DNA of 36,380 bases from Acidobacteriota bacterium (lineage in GTDB: Bacteria; Acidobacteriota; Aminicenantia; UBA2199), in the NCBI GenBank assembly GCA_022711715.1, contig JAKLEC010000014.1, forward strand, positions 1 to 36,380, given 5' to 3'. This document shows positions 7,434-14,444 of this stretch, piece after piece. The position numbers and the translations under genes are program-made. The notes below the pieces were generated by a model. The model did no database searches. It was not told the origin of the DNA and saw nothing but the letters and a program-made list of their open reading frames with translations. Position 1 is the first letter of the stretch. Each line of letters starts with the position of its first letter.

Positions 7434-7874
7434 CTATCTTGAAATCCTCATCATTATTGCATTGAGCAGCGCTTCCGGCTCGTCCGTTCCGACGCGGATG
7501 CGGCTGCCGTCCTTGTTCGTGATCTCGACCGCGTCGAGGCCCGACACGTTGTACAGCGGTCCCCACGGCCCGATGCGCAGCCCCCAGCCGTAGTACCACT
7601 TGTTGCACACCCGCACCGCGTTGCGGATGGCGCCGATGCGGATTGACTTGCGCACCAGGCCGATGCCGAAGCGGATGCGGACCGCCTCGTGGTCGACCGT
7701 CACCGTCAGCCAACCGAACAGGAGGATCATCACCGCCAGCAGGCCCATGGTCAGTGAGAGGGGGAACCAGGTTTCGGGCCTGGGCTTGAAACGGATCCCC
7801 GCCGCGGCGATGAACAAAATGCCCGCGACCAGGCCGCCGATCACCATCCAGCCGGTTTGCGTGTGCTTGTACAT
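7434..7874 (-). CDS. Small membrane protein with bacterial PH-like domain
   Basis: 146 residues. Two hydrophobic helices (~9-27 and ~39-58) are followed by a C-terminal globular region. That region (VDHEAVRIRFGIGLVRKSIR; NKWYYGWGLRIGPWGPLYNV; SGLDAVEITNKDGSRIRVGT, DEPEALLNAI) has the strand pattern of the bacterial PH (bPH) domain seen in small YdbS/YuxK-like membrane proteins. Function is unknown. A TATACT box lies 9 nt before the ATG, so the mRNA leader would be only 2-4 nt. The gene is convergent with the PLP lyase. Confidence 0.8.
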   Translation of the reverse strand: MYKHTQTGWMVIGGLVAGILFIAAAGIRFKPRPETWFPLSLTMGLLAVMILLFGWLTVTVDHEAVRIRFGIGLVRKSIRIGAIRNAVRVCNKWYYGWGLRIGPWGPLYNVSGLDAVEITNKDGSRIRVGTDEPEALLNAIMMRISR

Positions 7875-7883
7875 AGTGGAACC

Positions 7884-7889
7884 AGTATA
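7884..7889 (-). promoter_or_regulatory. -10 box TATACT, 9 nt before the PH-domain gene
   Basis: On the minus strand: TATACT, GGTTCCACT, ATG. It is near-leaderless, with no Shine-Dalgarno. No convincing -35; the expected region runs into the GTGTTA repeat. Confidence 0.45.
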
Positions 7890-7901
7890 ACCGAATTCCT
7901 G

Positions 7902-8047
7902 GTGTTAGTGTTAGTGTTTGTGTTAGTAACAGCATAGGAACGAGTAATTGTGATGCGTAACGCGCGGCGAGAAACAACAATAGACTGAATGTTGAACCAT
8001 CTGGGCAATGCTTTTTCTTCCCTACACCTTACGCCCTGCGCCTTACG
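7902..8047 (+). repeat. Composite repeat 2 plus a pyrimidine-rich heptamer array
   Basis: Hexamers GTGTTA, GTGTTA, GTGTTT, GTGTTA (7902-7925), a 24-nt linker starting GTAACAGCA, then heptamers GTGATGC, GTAACGC, GCGGCGA (7950-7970), followed by GAAACAACAA and GAATGTTGA. The repeat at 16461-16560 has the same order and similar flanks. A further array CCCTACA, CCTTACG, CCCTGCG, CCTTACG lies at 8020-8047. Confidence 0.85.
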
Positions 8048-8062
8048 CCGTGTTGCTTAAGT

Positions 8063-8767
8063 TCATTGAGCCAAGTAGAACAGAGCTGCTCCTGCGATCA
8101 GCAAAACGAGCAAAAGCCCTGTCACGATCGCCGTCCGGGCCGCGGAGCGCTTGGACGCCAGCCGCAGCCGCTGCGCCGTTTCCTCGTCGAATGCGCCCAG
8201 CGCCTGCTGCAACTGCAGCAGCCAGGCTTCCAGCCGCGCCCACTGCCGCCAGGAGGCGAGCAGCCACAGCAGCGGGCCGCCAGCGACGAACATGGCCTGG
8301 TTGGCGAGACGGCTGAAGCTGGCCGGATTGAGGGCCAGGTAGGCCAGGATATAGACCTGGAAGGCCAGCGCCGGGGTCGCGCCCAGCAGCAGGGCCAGGG
8401 CCGGCCTCCGGCGGCGCCAGATTTCCATGTCGGTCGCCAAGGCCTGTACCAGGGGCAGGGGAGCGTCCTGCCGGCTCCAGCCGGCGCACCAGGCGAGCTG
8501 GATAACGCCCAGGATGGCGCACAGAAGCGAAAAGCCGGCCGCGCCCCAGGCGGCGGCATTCATTCTGCCGGCAAACACCGTCAGGGCGGCTCCCAGGAAC
8601 GGCAGGGCGCCCAGCTTCAGCCAGCCGTCGCAACGCATGCGGCGCCCCAGGCGCGCGGTCTCCGACCTGCCATCGGCCGCTTCCTGAGGCGGAGCGTCGG
8701 GAGGGCGGACAGAACCGGAACTCTCCTGCAGCCACATCTCGCGCAGTTCGTCGTGCTCGCCGTTCAT
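8063..8767 (-). CDS. Four-helix membrane protein coupled to an ECF sigma factor
   Basis: 234 residues from ATG 8767, whose ATGA overlaps the stop of the sigma factor gene, indicating translational coupling. The N-terminus (MNGEHDELREMWLQESSGSV) resembles the short helix found in membrane partners of ECF sigma factors. After a hydrophilic stretch there are hydrophobic segments at residues ~52-68, ~72-95, ~122-147 and ~213-232, with a Gln/Arg-rich amphipathic region between the last two. Role as an anti-sigma factor is inferred from coupling and topology; no zinc-binding anti-sigma motif is visible. Confidence 0.8.
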   Translation of the reverse strand: MNGEHDELREMWLQESSGSVRPPDAPPQEAADGRSETARLGRRMRCDGWLKLGALPFLGAALTVFAGRMNAAAWGAAGFSLLCAILGVIQLAWCAGWSRQDAPLPLVQALATDMEIWRRRRPALALLLGATPALAFQVYILAYLALNPASFSRLANQAMFVAGGPLLWLLASWRQWARLEAWLLQLQQALGAFDEETAQRLRLASKRSAARTAIVTGLLLVLLIAGAALFYLAQ

Positions 8768-9285
8768 CTTTCCTCCTCGCCCGTCAGCATGGCCTTCAGC
8801 CTGGCGCGGACGCGGTGCAGGCGCACGCCGGCGGCGTTGGCGCTGATGCCGGCGACCTCGGCGACCTCGTCGGCGCCGCACCCCTCCAGCATCAGGTAGG
8901 CCAGGGCGCGCTCGCCCGGCTCCAGGCGCGCCAGCGCTCCGTGCAGCGCCAGGCGTCGGCGCTGCCCGTCGTCGCCGGGACTATGTGCCGGATCGGCAAT
9001 GTTCCCGGGCTGTTCCAGAGGATCAGGTCGCGGCCGCCTCTTTCGCCGGCGCAGGAAGGTCAGCGCCGTGTGCAGCGCCACCTGGTACATCCAGGTGCTG
9101 GCCTTGGACCTGCCGGCGAAGCCGGGCAGCGAGCGCCACCACTGCAGGCGGATCTCCTGCTCCAGGTCGGCGGCGTCCTCACCGGACGGCGTGTAGAGGC
9201 GGGCCACGGCGGCGGCGATGCGGCCGTGCTCGGCCAGCAGGGCCAGGTAGGTCCCCTCCAGCCGCTTGTCCGCCCCTTGCTCCAT
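8764..9285 (-). CDS. ECF-type RNA polymerase sigma factor
   Basis: 173 residues. Region 2 is at residues ~15-85 (EDAADLEQEIRLQWWRSLPG; KASTWMYQVALHTALTFLRR) and region 4 at ~112-165 (LARLEPGERALAYLMLEGCG, ADEVAEVAGISANAAGVRLH, RVRARLKAM). The ATG lies 6 nt downstream of TAGAAT with only AGGGGC between, so the transcript is predicted to be leaderless. It heads an operon with the membrane protein at 8063. This is the second ECF sigma module in the window; it differs from the one at 4890 in sequence and in partner size. Confidence 0.9.
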   Translation of the reverse strand: MEQGADKRLEGTYLALLAEHGRIAAAVARLYTPSGEDAADLEQEIRLQWWRSLPGFAGRSKASTWMYQVALHTALTFLRRRKRRPRPDPLEQPGNIADPAHSPGDDGQRRRLALHGALARLEPGERALAYLMLEGCGADEVAEVAGISANAAGVRLHRVRARLKAMLTGEEER

Positions 9286-9291
9286 GCCCCT

Positions 9292-9320
9292 ATTCTATCT
9301 CATCGCCGCGGCGGGCAGAA
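9292..9320 (-). promoter_or_regulatory. Leaderless-type promoter of the second ECF sigma factor
   Basis: Minus strand: weak -35 TTCTGC (9320-9315), 17 nt, TAGAAT (9297-9292), then AGGGGC and the ATG at 9285. Confidence 0.5.
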
Positions 9321-9329
9321 GGCCGGCGC

Positions 9330-9596
9330 TCAGGCCATGAAATAGACGGCGCAGCCGAGCAGAACCACTGCGCCGATGGCCGCACCCAGCACCAGGCGCG
9401 CCCTTTGGCTCAGCCCTTTCCGGCCCCACAGCGCCAGCCAGACGATGACCGCCGCCAAAACCCCGCCGCCCAGGTCGTCGCCGCCGATCCCGGTTTGCTT
9501 GACGACGCCTGGGTGCAGGAAATAGATTAGGACGGCGAACGCCAGCGCCGCCGCCACTCCCGTTGCCATCAGCCATATTTTCGTCTTCTCGTTCAT
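9330..9596 (-). CDS. Small three-helix membrane protein
   Basis: 88 residues from ATG 9596, chosen over a start 42 nt upstream because CCAGGAGG lies 6 nt before it. Hydrophobic segments are at residues ~6-26, ~37-54 and ~64-86, linked by HPGVVKQTGIGGDD and a basic loop GRKGLSQRAR. I do not recognise a family. It lies 44 nt upstream of the sigma factor gene on the same strand, so it may belong to that transcription unit, although the sigma gene has its own -10 box. Confidence 0.7.
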   Translation of the reverse strand: MNEKTKIWLMATGVAAALAFAVLIYFLHPGVVKQTGIGGDDLGGGVLAAVIVWLALWGRKGLSQRARLVLGAAIGAVVLLGCAVYFMA

Positions 9597-9683
9597 TTCT
9601 TGCCTCCTGGGTTCCGTCAATGCTTTGTCCATATCCACTTAATAAGTCGCCCAGTGCCCGCTGTTTCTTACATTAATATTCTT

Positions 9684-9797
9684 AGTGCCAGTGACAGTGT
9701 CAGTATCAGCAAGAACGATCAGCACCTGACTAGAAATCTTGAGCCACCAAGCGAATTGGCTTTCGTTACGTGGAACGCTGGACATGGAACGTGGGAC
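9684..9797 (+). repeat. Hexamer array joined to copy 2 of the ~90-bp repeat
   Basis: Hexamers AGTGCC, AGTGAC, AGTGTC, AGTATC (9684-9707) run into AGCAAGAACGATCAGCACCT and TAGAAATCTTGAG, then heptamers GTGGAAC, GCTGGAC, ATGGAAC, GTGGGAC (9770-9797). In copies 1 and 3 the same slot holds GTCGAAC-type units. Confidence 0.85.
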
Positions 9798-9820
9798 CTC
9801 GATGCTCTTCTAGTGCATCT

Positions 9821-9848
9821 TTGCATGTCTTGAGCTGTCTGCTATCAT
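9821..9848 (+). promoter_or_regulatory. Promoter of the SDR-DUF2867 gene
   Basis: TTGCAT (9821-9826), 16 nt, TATCAT (9843-9848). The -10 overlaps an upstream in-frame ATG at 9847, which would then not be transcribed; this favours the ATG at 9871. Confidence 0.5.
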
Positions 9849-9870
9849 GGAACCAAACTGGGACGGGGCC

Positions 9871-11355
9871 ATGGAAGAGCAGGACTTCTTTTGTGACGAG
9901 CTGGCGACCACGCCGCATCCCGAGACCGGCCTGGTCCTGGTCACCGGCGCCACCGGCTACGTCGGCGGCCGGCTGGTCCCGGAGCTGGCCCGCCGCGGCT
10001 ACCGCGTGCGTGCCGTCGCCCGCGCCGGCGCCGCCGCCTACCGATCCAAGTGGCCCGGCGCCGAGTGGGTGGAGGCCGACGCCCTGAAGCCGGAGACCCT
10101 GGACGCCGCCCTGGCCGGTGTGGACACCGCCTACTACCTGATCCACTCGCTGACGCTCAGCGCCCGCCGCTTTGCCGCAGCCGACCTGCAGGCGGCGCGC
10201 AACTTCCGCCTGGCCGCCGCCCGCCAGGGAGTGCGGCGCATCATCTACCTGGGCGGCCTGGGCGACGTGCGCGGGCCGCTGTCGCCGCACCTGCGCAGCC
10301 GCATGCAGGTCGCCGAGGAGCTGGGGCAGGGGCCGGCGGCCCTGACCATCCTGCGCGCCGCCGTCATCATCGGCTCGGGCAGCGCCTCCTACGAGATCAT
10401 CGCCGGCCTGGTGCGCCGGCTGCGCGTGATCCCCCTGCCGCCGTGGACGCGCACGCGCTGCCAGCCGATCGGTATCCGCGACGTGGTCAAATACCTGGTC
10501 GGCGTCCTGGAGGTTGAGGATACGGCCGGCGGCTCCTTCGACATCGGCGGCCCCGACGTCCTGACTTACCGCGACATGCTGCGCGCGCAGAAGGAGATCG
10601 CCGGCCGGCGCATCGTCTGCTTCCATGTCCCCTTCGCCAACATCTCCTTTTACGCCTACATGGCCTCGCTGTTCGTGCCTGTGCCGGCGTCGGTGATCCG
10701 CAACCTGCTGCGCAGCATCGGCAGCGAGGTGGTCTGCAAGGAGTCGGAGATCCGCCGCTTCCTGCCGTTCGCCACCATTCCCTACCGCGAGGCGCTGGTG
10801 CGGGCGCTTTCGCGCGAGGAGCAGGACCGCATCCATACCCGCTGGTCGGACGCCTGGCCGCCCGCCTTCGAGCTGGCCATGAAGCTGGACCAGCTGCCCG
10901 AGGCGCCGCAGTACGGAAGAGCCTACTCGCTGGAAAGCCCCAAGCCGGCGTCGGCGCTGTTCCGCTCCGTCTGCCTGATCGGCGGCCGCCAAGGCTGGTT
11001 CCAGAGCAGCTTCCTTTGGCGCCTGCGCGGCCTCGTCGACCGCCTGCTGCTGGGCATCGGCACGGCGCGCGGCCGCCGCAGCCATGCTTCCCTGCGCGTG
11101 CACGACGTGATCGACTTCTGGCGCGTGGAGGAGCTGGTCCCGGACCGCAAGCTGCTGCTGCGGGCGGAGATGAAGCAGCCGGGCAAGGCTTGGCTGGAGT
11201 TCAACGTCGAGGACCTGGGCGACCGCCGCCGCCTTTCCGTCCGCGCCCATTATTACGCCAAGACCCGGCCGGGCAAGCTCTATTGGTATTTCTTCCTGCC
11301 GTTCCACATCTTCATATTCCGCGACTTGATCCGCGGCATAGAGAAGAGGAGCTGA
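9871..11355 (+). CDS. NAD(P)-binding SDR protein fused to DUF2867
   Basis: 494 residues from ATG 9871. An in-frame ATG at 9847 would add eight residues, but the -10 box overlaps it. The N-terminal ~300 residues form an atypical (extended-type) short-chain dehydrogenase fold with the nucleotide loop VLVTGATGYVGG, then AYYLIHS, IIYLGGLGD and an NAD(P)-binding family tail (FDIGGPDVLTYRDML). The C-terminal ~150 residues (FRSVCLIGGRQGWFQSSFLW; LRVHDVIDFWRVEELVPDRK; YWYFFLPFHIFIFRDLIRGI) match DUF2867. This fusion is widespread in bacteria with unknown substrate; the classical YxxxK pair is not evident, so dehydrogenase activity is uncertain. Monocistronic, followed by composite repeat 3. Confidence 0.88.
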   Translation: MEEQDFFCDELATTPHPETGLVLVTGATGYVGGRLVPELARRGYRVRAVARAGAAAYRSKWPGAEWVEADALKPETLDAALAGVDTAYYLIHSLTLSARRFAAADLQAARNFRLAAARQGVRRIIYLGGLGDVRGPLSPHLRSRMQVAEELGQGPAALTILRAAVIIGSGSASYEIIAGLVRRLRVIPLPPWTRTRCQPIGIRDVVKYLVGVLEVEDTAGGSFDIGGPDVLTYRDMLRAQKEIAGRRIVCFHVPFANISFYAYMASLFVPVPASVIRNLLRSIGSEVVCKESEIRRFLPFATIPYREALVRALSREEQDRIHTRWSDAWPPAFELAMKLDQLPEAPQYGRAYSLESPKPASALFRSVCLIGGRQGWFQSSFLWRLRGLVDRLLLGIGTARGRRSHASLRVHDVIDFWRVEELVPDRKLLLRAEMKQPGKAWLEFNVEDLGDRRRLSVRAHYYAKTRPGKLYWYFFLPFHIFIFRDLIRGIEKRS

Positions 11356-11371
11356 CAGGTCTTGAACACCT

Positions 11372-11462
11372 TGTGGTAGTGATCGTGGTAGTGGTAGTAG
11401 CAGCAATGAGACGAACTGTCGGGACAAGTAATGCGTGATGAGTGATAAGTGATAAGTGATGA
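11372..11462 (+). repeat. Composite repeat 3: hexamer array, 26-nt linker, heptamer array
   Basis: Hexamers TGTGGT, AGTGAT, CGTGGT, AGTGGT, AGTAGC (11372-11401), linker with AGCAATGAGACGAACTGTCG, then five heptamers GTAATGC, GTGATGA, GTGATAA, GTGATAA, GTGATGA (11428-11462), followed by GAAATAGCAATAGC. The GAACTGTCG linker motif recurs as GAACTGTC in composite repeat 5. Confidence 0.85.
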
Positions 11463-11516
11463 GAAATAGCAATAGCTCGATCATTGCAGCTATCTTTTAA
11501 CTCTTTCTTTCCCAGC

Positions 11517-11587
11517 GTGGAATCCCACTCGGAGCTGGCGCTCCTCGGGGACGCCGCCCCTGGCGGGGCCGGCAGCGTGGAACCTCG
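11517..11587 (+). repeat. GC-rich dispersed repeat, copy a
   Basis: Core CTCGGAGCTGGCGCTCCTCG followed by GGGACGCCGCCCCTGGCGGG and GCCGGCAGCGTGGAACCTCG. GGAGC-TGGC-GCTCC can form a small hairpin. Related copies are at 15158-15207 and 18764-18815. Confidence 0.75.
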
Positions 11588-11627
11588 TTACTCTGGATGC
11601 CCTCTCTTCAAAGCCCTAGCCCCTAAC

Positions 11628-11698
11628 TAGAAATCTTAAGCACCCGAGCGAATTGGCTTTCATTACGTCGAACGTCGAACTTCGAACGTCGAACCTTG
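11628..11698 (+). repeat. Dispersed ~90-bp repeat, copy 3
   Basis: CCTAACTAGAAATCTTAAGC, ACCCGAGCGAATTGGC, then heptamers CGTCGAA, CGTCGAA, CTTCGAA, CGTCGAA (11666-11693), identical in order to copy 1 at 974-1001. Confidence 0.85.
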
Positions 11699-11738
11699 AA
11701 GCTCTGTTAGTTCCTCTTCCCGTTCTATGTTCTATCGT

Positions 11739-11767
11739 TTGACTTCTCCCCCGTCTCCTTTTATAAA
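11739..11767 (+). promoter_or_regulatory. Promoter of the gene at 11792
   Basis: TTGACT (11739-11744), 17 nt, TATAAA (11762-11767); the leader then carries GGGAGGGGAGA directly before ATG 11792. Confidence 0.7.
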
Positions 11768-11791
11768 GGTATTGCTTGATGGGAGGGGAGA

Positions 11792-12172
11792 ATGAAATTC
11801 AAGACCATGGCGATCGTCACCGGCGTCGCGCTCCTGGCGCTGGGAATCGGCTACTTCTTTTTCGGGGCCATCATCGTCGGCCGCTGGCAGGTCGAGCCGA
11901 CCGCCGGCGTGCTGCTGCTGGCCCGGCGCATCGGCTGCAGCTACCTCGGGCTAGCGCTCGTCTTTTTTCTGGCCCGCAAGGCGCCGCCGTCGATCGCCCG
12001 CACGGCCCTGAGCGCCGGCGCGGTGGCCATCACCCTGCTGCTGGCCGGGACCGGGGTCTACGCGCTGGCCATGGGCCATGCCGGGAAGGGGATCCTCATC
12101 AGCGCCGCCGTCGAGCTCCTGCTCGGCCTGGGCTTCATCTGCGTGCTGCTCACGGAGAAAGCGACGGCGTAG
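11792..12172 (+). CDS. Four-helix membrane protein (DUF4345-like)
   Basis: 126 residues with a strong purine-rich ribosome site. Four hydrophobic helices are at residues ~5-27, ~38-62, ~70-94 and ~100-121. The spacing and the short polar turns (RRIGCSYLGLALVFFLARKA) resemble DUF4345-type small membrane proteins. The match is from memory and tentative, and no function is known. It has its own promoter and a 439-bp gap follows, so it is probably monocistronic. Confidence 0.75.
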   Translation: MKFKTMAIVTGVALLALGIGYFFFGAIIVGRWQVEPTAGVLLLARRIGCSYLGLALVFFLARKAPPSIARTALSAGAVAITLLLAGTGVYALAMGHAGKGILISAAVELLLGLGFICVLLTEKATA

Positions 12173-12488
12173 AACTCGTAGTGCCCCGCTTTGTGCCGGC
12201 ACGGCCTTTCCGCAACCCTTCGCGACCCGTGAAGGAACTCGGCATGCGGTTGACGGCATCCGGTCTGCGGGCAAGCCTTGAAGCCGAATAAGCCTGTCCA
12301 TTTGCCACCGCCGTCGGCCCCGGCGCCTACAGCCGAGCTGCCGCTGTCCGCCGCGTTCCGGGTTCGGGATTCCGCGAACGTCTGATTCGTTGATTTTTCG
12401 GCCTGCTGCCAAGCGCGTGGCCTGCCGTTCCCGGAACTCTTCATGGCGGCAGGAGCGTGGGATATACCCGCTGGGCAATCCGCGCGGG

Positions 12489-12514
12489 TTCCCGCAGCCG
12501 GCCGGGTGCGGGAA
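12489..12514. repeat. 8-bp perfect stem hairpin
   Basis: TTCCCGCA / TGCGGGAA with loop GCCGGCCGGG, which is itself largely palindromic. No T-tract follows on either strand, so a simple intrinsic terminator is unlikely; it may be the end of an upstream transcript or a protein-binding site. Confidence 0.55.
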
Positions 12515-12559
12515 ATCACGGCTTTTGGTGGTTGTTTTTCGCGAAAATTGGCATGGATG

Positions 12560-12589
12560 TTGCTTTCGAATCGGCATGAGGAATAGAAT
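12560..12589 (+). promoter_or_regulatory. Promoter of the lipoprotein pair
   Basis: TTGCTT (12560-12565), 18 nt, TAGAAT (12584-12589). The short leader contains GAGGAGG, 6 nt before ATG 12612. Confidence 0.65.
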
Positions 12590-12611
12590 GAAAAAAGCGA
12601 GGAGGTTCGGC

Positions 12612-13184
12612 ATGGACAAAAAAATTGGAGTGACGCGGCTGGCGCTGTCCCTGTTCGCCGCGCTGCTGATCGTATCCTGCGGCAAGCCCGCGGCGGAAAC
12701 AGGCCAGGCGCCGGCGGCTGGGTCTTCGCCGCAGGCAGCCGCAACGGGTGACGGCCTGCCTTTCGAGCTCGTGTCGATCGAGCGGGTCGACGCGCAGCAG
12801 TCGAATTCGGCCGCGGGCAACACCGTGTATTGGGATAAGGATGGCGCCGAAAGCGGCGTGCTGATCGTCCTCAAGCTGAAGAAGCCGGCGGAGCTGGAGT
12901 ATTACAGCTCCGACTTCTCGCTGGGCTATGAGGACGAGGCGGGCATCCCCCGCAGCGCCTGCGTGGGGATCTCCTCGGGCGTGGCGACCACCGACCTGGT
13001 CAAGCTGTCCTCCTGGATGCTGGCCGGGGCCATGTCGCGCTCCTGGGCCAGCCTTGGGAAGCCCTTTTTCGGCGTCCTCTTCGGCGTGCCCAGGAAGGTA
13101 ACCAGGGTCACGCTCTTCTACGCCGCGCCGCTGATGAAAGACATCGAGATCGCCGCCGCCGCGGCGAACGGGGGTGCCTCGTGA
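12612..13184 (+). CDS. Lipoprotein of unknown function
   Basis: 190 residues from ATG 12612, fixed by GAGGAGG upstream. The signal peptide has a good lipobox (LFAALLIVSC; acylated Cys near residue 21), followed by a low-complexity Ala/Gly/Pro/Gln linker. The mature domain (PFELVSIERVDAQQSNSAAG; GVLIVLKLKKPAELEYYSSD, FSLGYEDEAG; PFFGVLFGVPRKVTRVTLFY) looks like a beta-rich extracytoplasmic domain of the kind seen in DUF4352-like Ig-fold proteins, but I cannot name a family. Its stop overlaps the start of the next lipoprotein gene by 4 nt (GTGA), so the pair is translationally coupled and probably acts together at a membrane. Confidence 0.8.
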   Translation: MDKKIGVTRLALSLFAALLIVSCGKPAAETGQAPAAGSSPQAAATGDGLPFELVSIERVDAQQSNSAAGNTVYWDKDGAESGVLIVLKLKKPAELEYYSSDFSLGYEDEAGIPRSACVGISSGVATTDLVKLSSWMLAGAMSRSWASLGKPFFGVLFGVPRKVTRVTLFYAAPLMKDIEIAAAAANGGAS

Positions 13185-13672
13185 GCCGGGGAAGGAAGCT
13201 CCGTCCCTTCGCGGCGGCGCGCGGCGCGCTGCTGCTGGCCGTCATGGCAACGGCGGTTTCATGCGGCGGCGGCAAGGAGACGGTCCGGGCAACGGGCGGG
13301 GCGGAGGCGAAAAAAGCCGCCGCCGAGGCGGTTGACACCTCGACCAGCGCCGACTGGCAGGCGAACTGCGCCCAGTTCCGCAGGTACAACGGCGAGCTGA
13401 TCTTCACCGCCACCGAGACGACCGCGGCCGACGGCAAGCGCGCCGTTGCCTGGATAGCCAACGACCGCGGCGCCTTCCTGGCCGTTTTCCGCGACCTGAC
13501 CCTGGACGGCGTGCCGGAGCTGAAGCAGCGCCGCGACCGCATCGTCGCCGAGGCGGAGAAGGCGCCCGGGGACAGGACTGTCGCCATCTTTCCGGACCTG
13601 AGCGCCTTGATCGACTCGCTGTGGAGTGACATCGCGGCCGCGGCCAGGAAACACGGCGTGGACTGCAAATAA
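13181..13672 (+). CDS. Second lipoprotein of the coupled pair, unknown function
   Basis: 163 residues; GTG start at 13181 within GTGA, overlapping the preceding stop. Signal peptide with lipobox AVSC (Cys near residue 28), then GGGKETV and an Ala/Lys-rich linker. The mature domain is mainly helical and charged (DWQANCAQFRRYNGELIFTA; IANDRGAFLAVFRDLTLDGV, PELKQRRDRIVAEAEK), and the C-terminus has DIAAAARKHGVDCK, giving two Cys that could pair in the periplasm. No family recognised. Confidence 0.78.
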   Translation: MSRGRKLRPFAAARGALLLAVMATAVSCGGGKETVRATGGAEAKKAAAEAVDTSTSADWQANCAQFRRYNGELIFTATETTAADGKRAVAWIANDRGAFLAVFRDLTLDGVPELKQRRDRIVAEAEKAPGDRTVAIFPDLSALIDSLWSDIAAAARKHGVDCK

Positions 13673-13979
13673 TCCGGAGACGCCCCTCCTTCCGCCGATA
13701 AGATGGGGATGGACCCCTGCTTCTTGCGTTCGGCGGCATGGCTCCATGGCGGCGGAAACGATCGTCTTCCATATTCCTTCGGGTATCCGGCATGCCCGCT
13801 GGAGTATCACCGGATCGGGGAACTCGCCGTGCCGCGCCCGGCCCGCTAGCCGGAAATCCAGGCACATCGGTGATCACGGCATGCCGAACCGCGCCCGCAG
13901 GCGCCTGGCACTTGCCTTGCTTTCAGGTCAGGTGAAGGCCCTGCCGCCAGGCGGGCCGGGAACTCACGGAGGTGCATAA
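13673..13979. other. 307-bp gap without a supported gene
   Basis: It is GC-rich with several small dyads. Open frames crossing it lack ribosome sites and family-like sequence. The next gene has GGAGG before its GTG start, but I do not see a clear promoter. A structured leader is possible; I recognise none. Confidence 0.4.
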
Positions 13980-14411
13980 GTGAAGGCAACGGATTTTTCG
14001 GGGAAATGGGACGAGTTCATGCTGCAACTGAGCAAGGAGGAGCTGGCGGGGGCGGAGCAGCCTCCCCAGTTGCTGCTGTGCTGCCAGGACGGCGCCATGT
14101 CGGTCCGGCTGGCCGGCGGTATCCCCGACGCCGCCCGGGCGATGCTGGCCGGTGAGGTCGAGACCATCGGCTTCGATGACGGCCGCGGGGCCGTCCGTTT
14201 TCCCCTGCGCGCCGGCGGGGATATCCTCGGTTTCCTCGGCCTGCTGGGGCAGGGAAACTACGGGACGGAGCGGCTGGTCATCAAGAACGGCATCGCCCTG
14301 CGCCTGCCCGTCGCCGACCGCCAGCGGCTGCGCCAGTCGCTCGGCCTGCAGCAGATATTCGCCGTTGGCCCGGCCAGCCGATTGGGGCAGGAGACCTTCA
14401 TCTGGTGGTGA
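13980..14411 (+). CDS. Cytoplasmic protein of unknown function
   Basis: 143 residues. GTG start at 13980 preceded by GGAGGTGCATAA. No signal peptide or membrane helix. Sequence features: amphipathic N-terminus (FSGKWDEFMLQLSKEELAGA), a Cys pair (LLLCCQDG), a Gly-rich middle (LRAGGDILGFLGLLGQGNYG) and an aromatic end (GQETFIWW). Not recognised. It lies 33 nt upstream of the next gene, so the two form a likely operon; their products may interact. Confidence 0.72.
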   Translation: MKATDFSGKWDEFMLQLSKEELAGAEQPPQLLLCCQDGAMSVRLAGGIPDAARAMLAGEVETIGFDDGRGAVRFPLRAGGDILGFLGLLGQGNYGTERLVIKNGIALRLPVADRQRLRQSLGLQQIFAVGPASRLGQETFIWW

Positions 14412-14444
14412 AACTGTAACGAGTGAAAGGAGAAAGAACCAACC

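Larger units (their letters stand above)
11356..11791. other. 436-bp intergenic region of dispersed repeats
   Basis: It contains composite repeat 3 (11372-11462), one copy of a GC-rich dispersed repeat (11517-11587), copy 3 of the ~90-bp repeat (11628-11698) and the promoter of the next gene. I see no gene in it. Confidence 0.8.
12173..12611. other. 439-bp intergenic region with hairpins and a promoter
   Basis: An ORF in this region continues in frame into the next gene, but its upstream part lacks a ribosome site and reads through GC-rich hairpin DNA, so I do not call it coding. The clearest structure is TTCCCGCA, 10-nt GC loop, TGCGGGAA (12489-12514). GTGCCGGCAC (12195-12204) is a short palindrome. 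The promoter of the lipoprotein gene lies at 12560-12589. I recognise no riboswitch consensus. Confidence 0.5.

Noticed and set aside
9847-9870. ATG 9847 as start of the SDR-DUF2867 gene
   Set aside because: It overlaps the predicted -10 box TATCAT; the ATG at 9871 would be the first in the transcript. The choice is not certain.
12390-12611. Upstream extension of the lipoprotein gene at 12612
   Set aside because: It would remove the signal peptide from the N-terminus, crosses the promoter at 12560-12589 and has no ribosome site.
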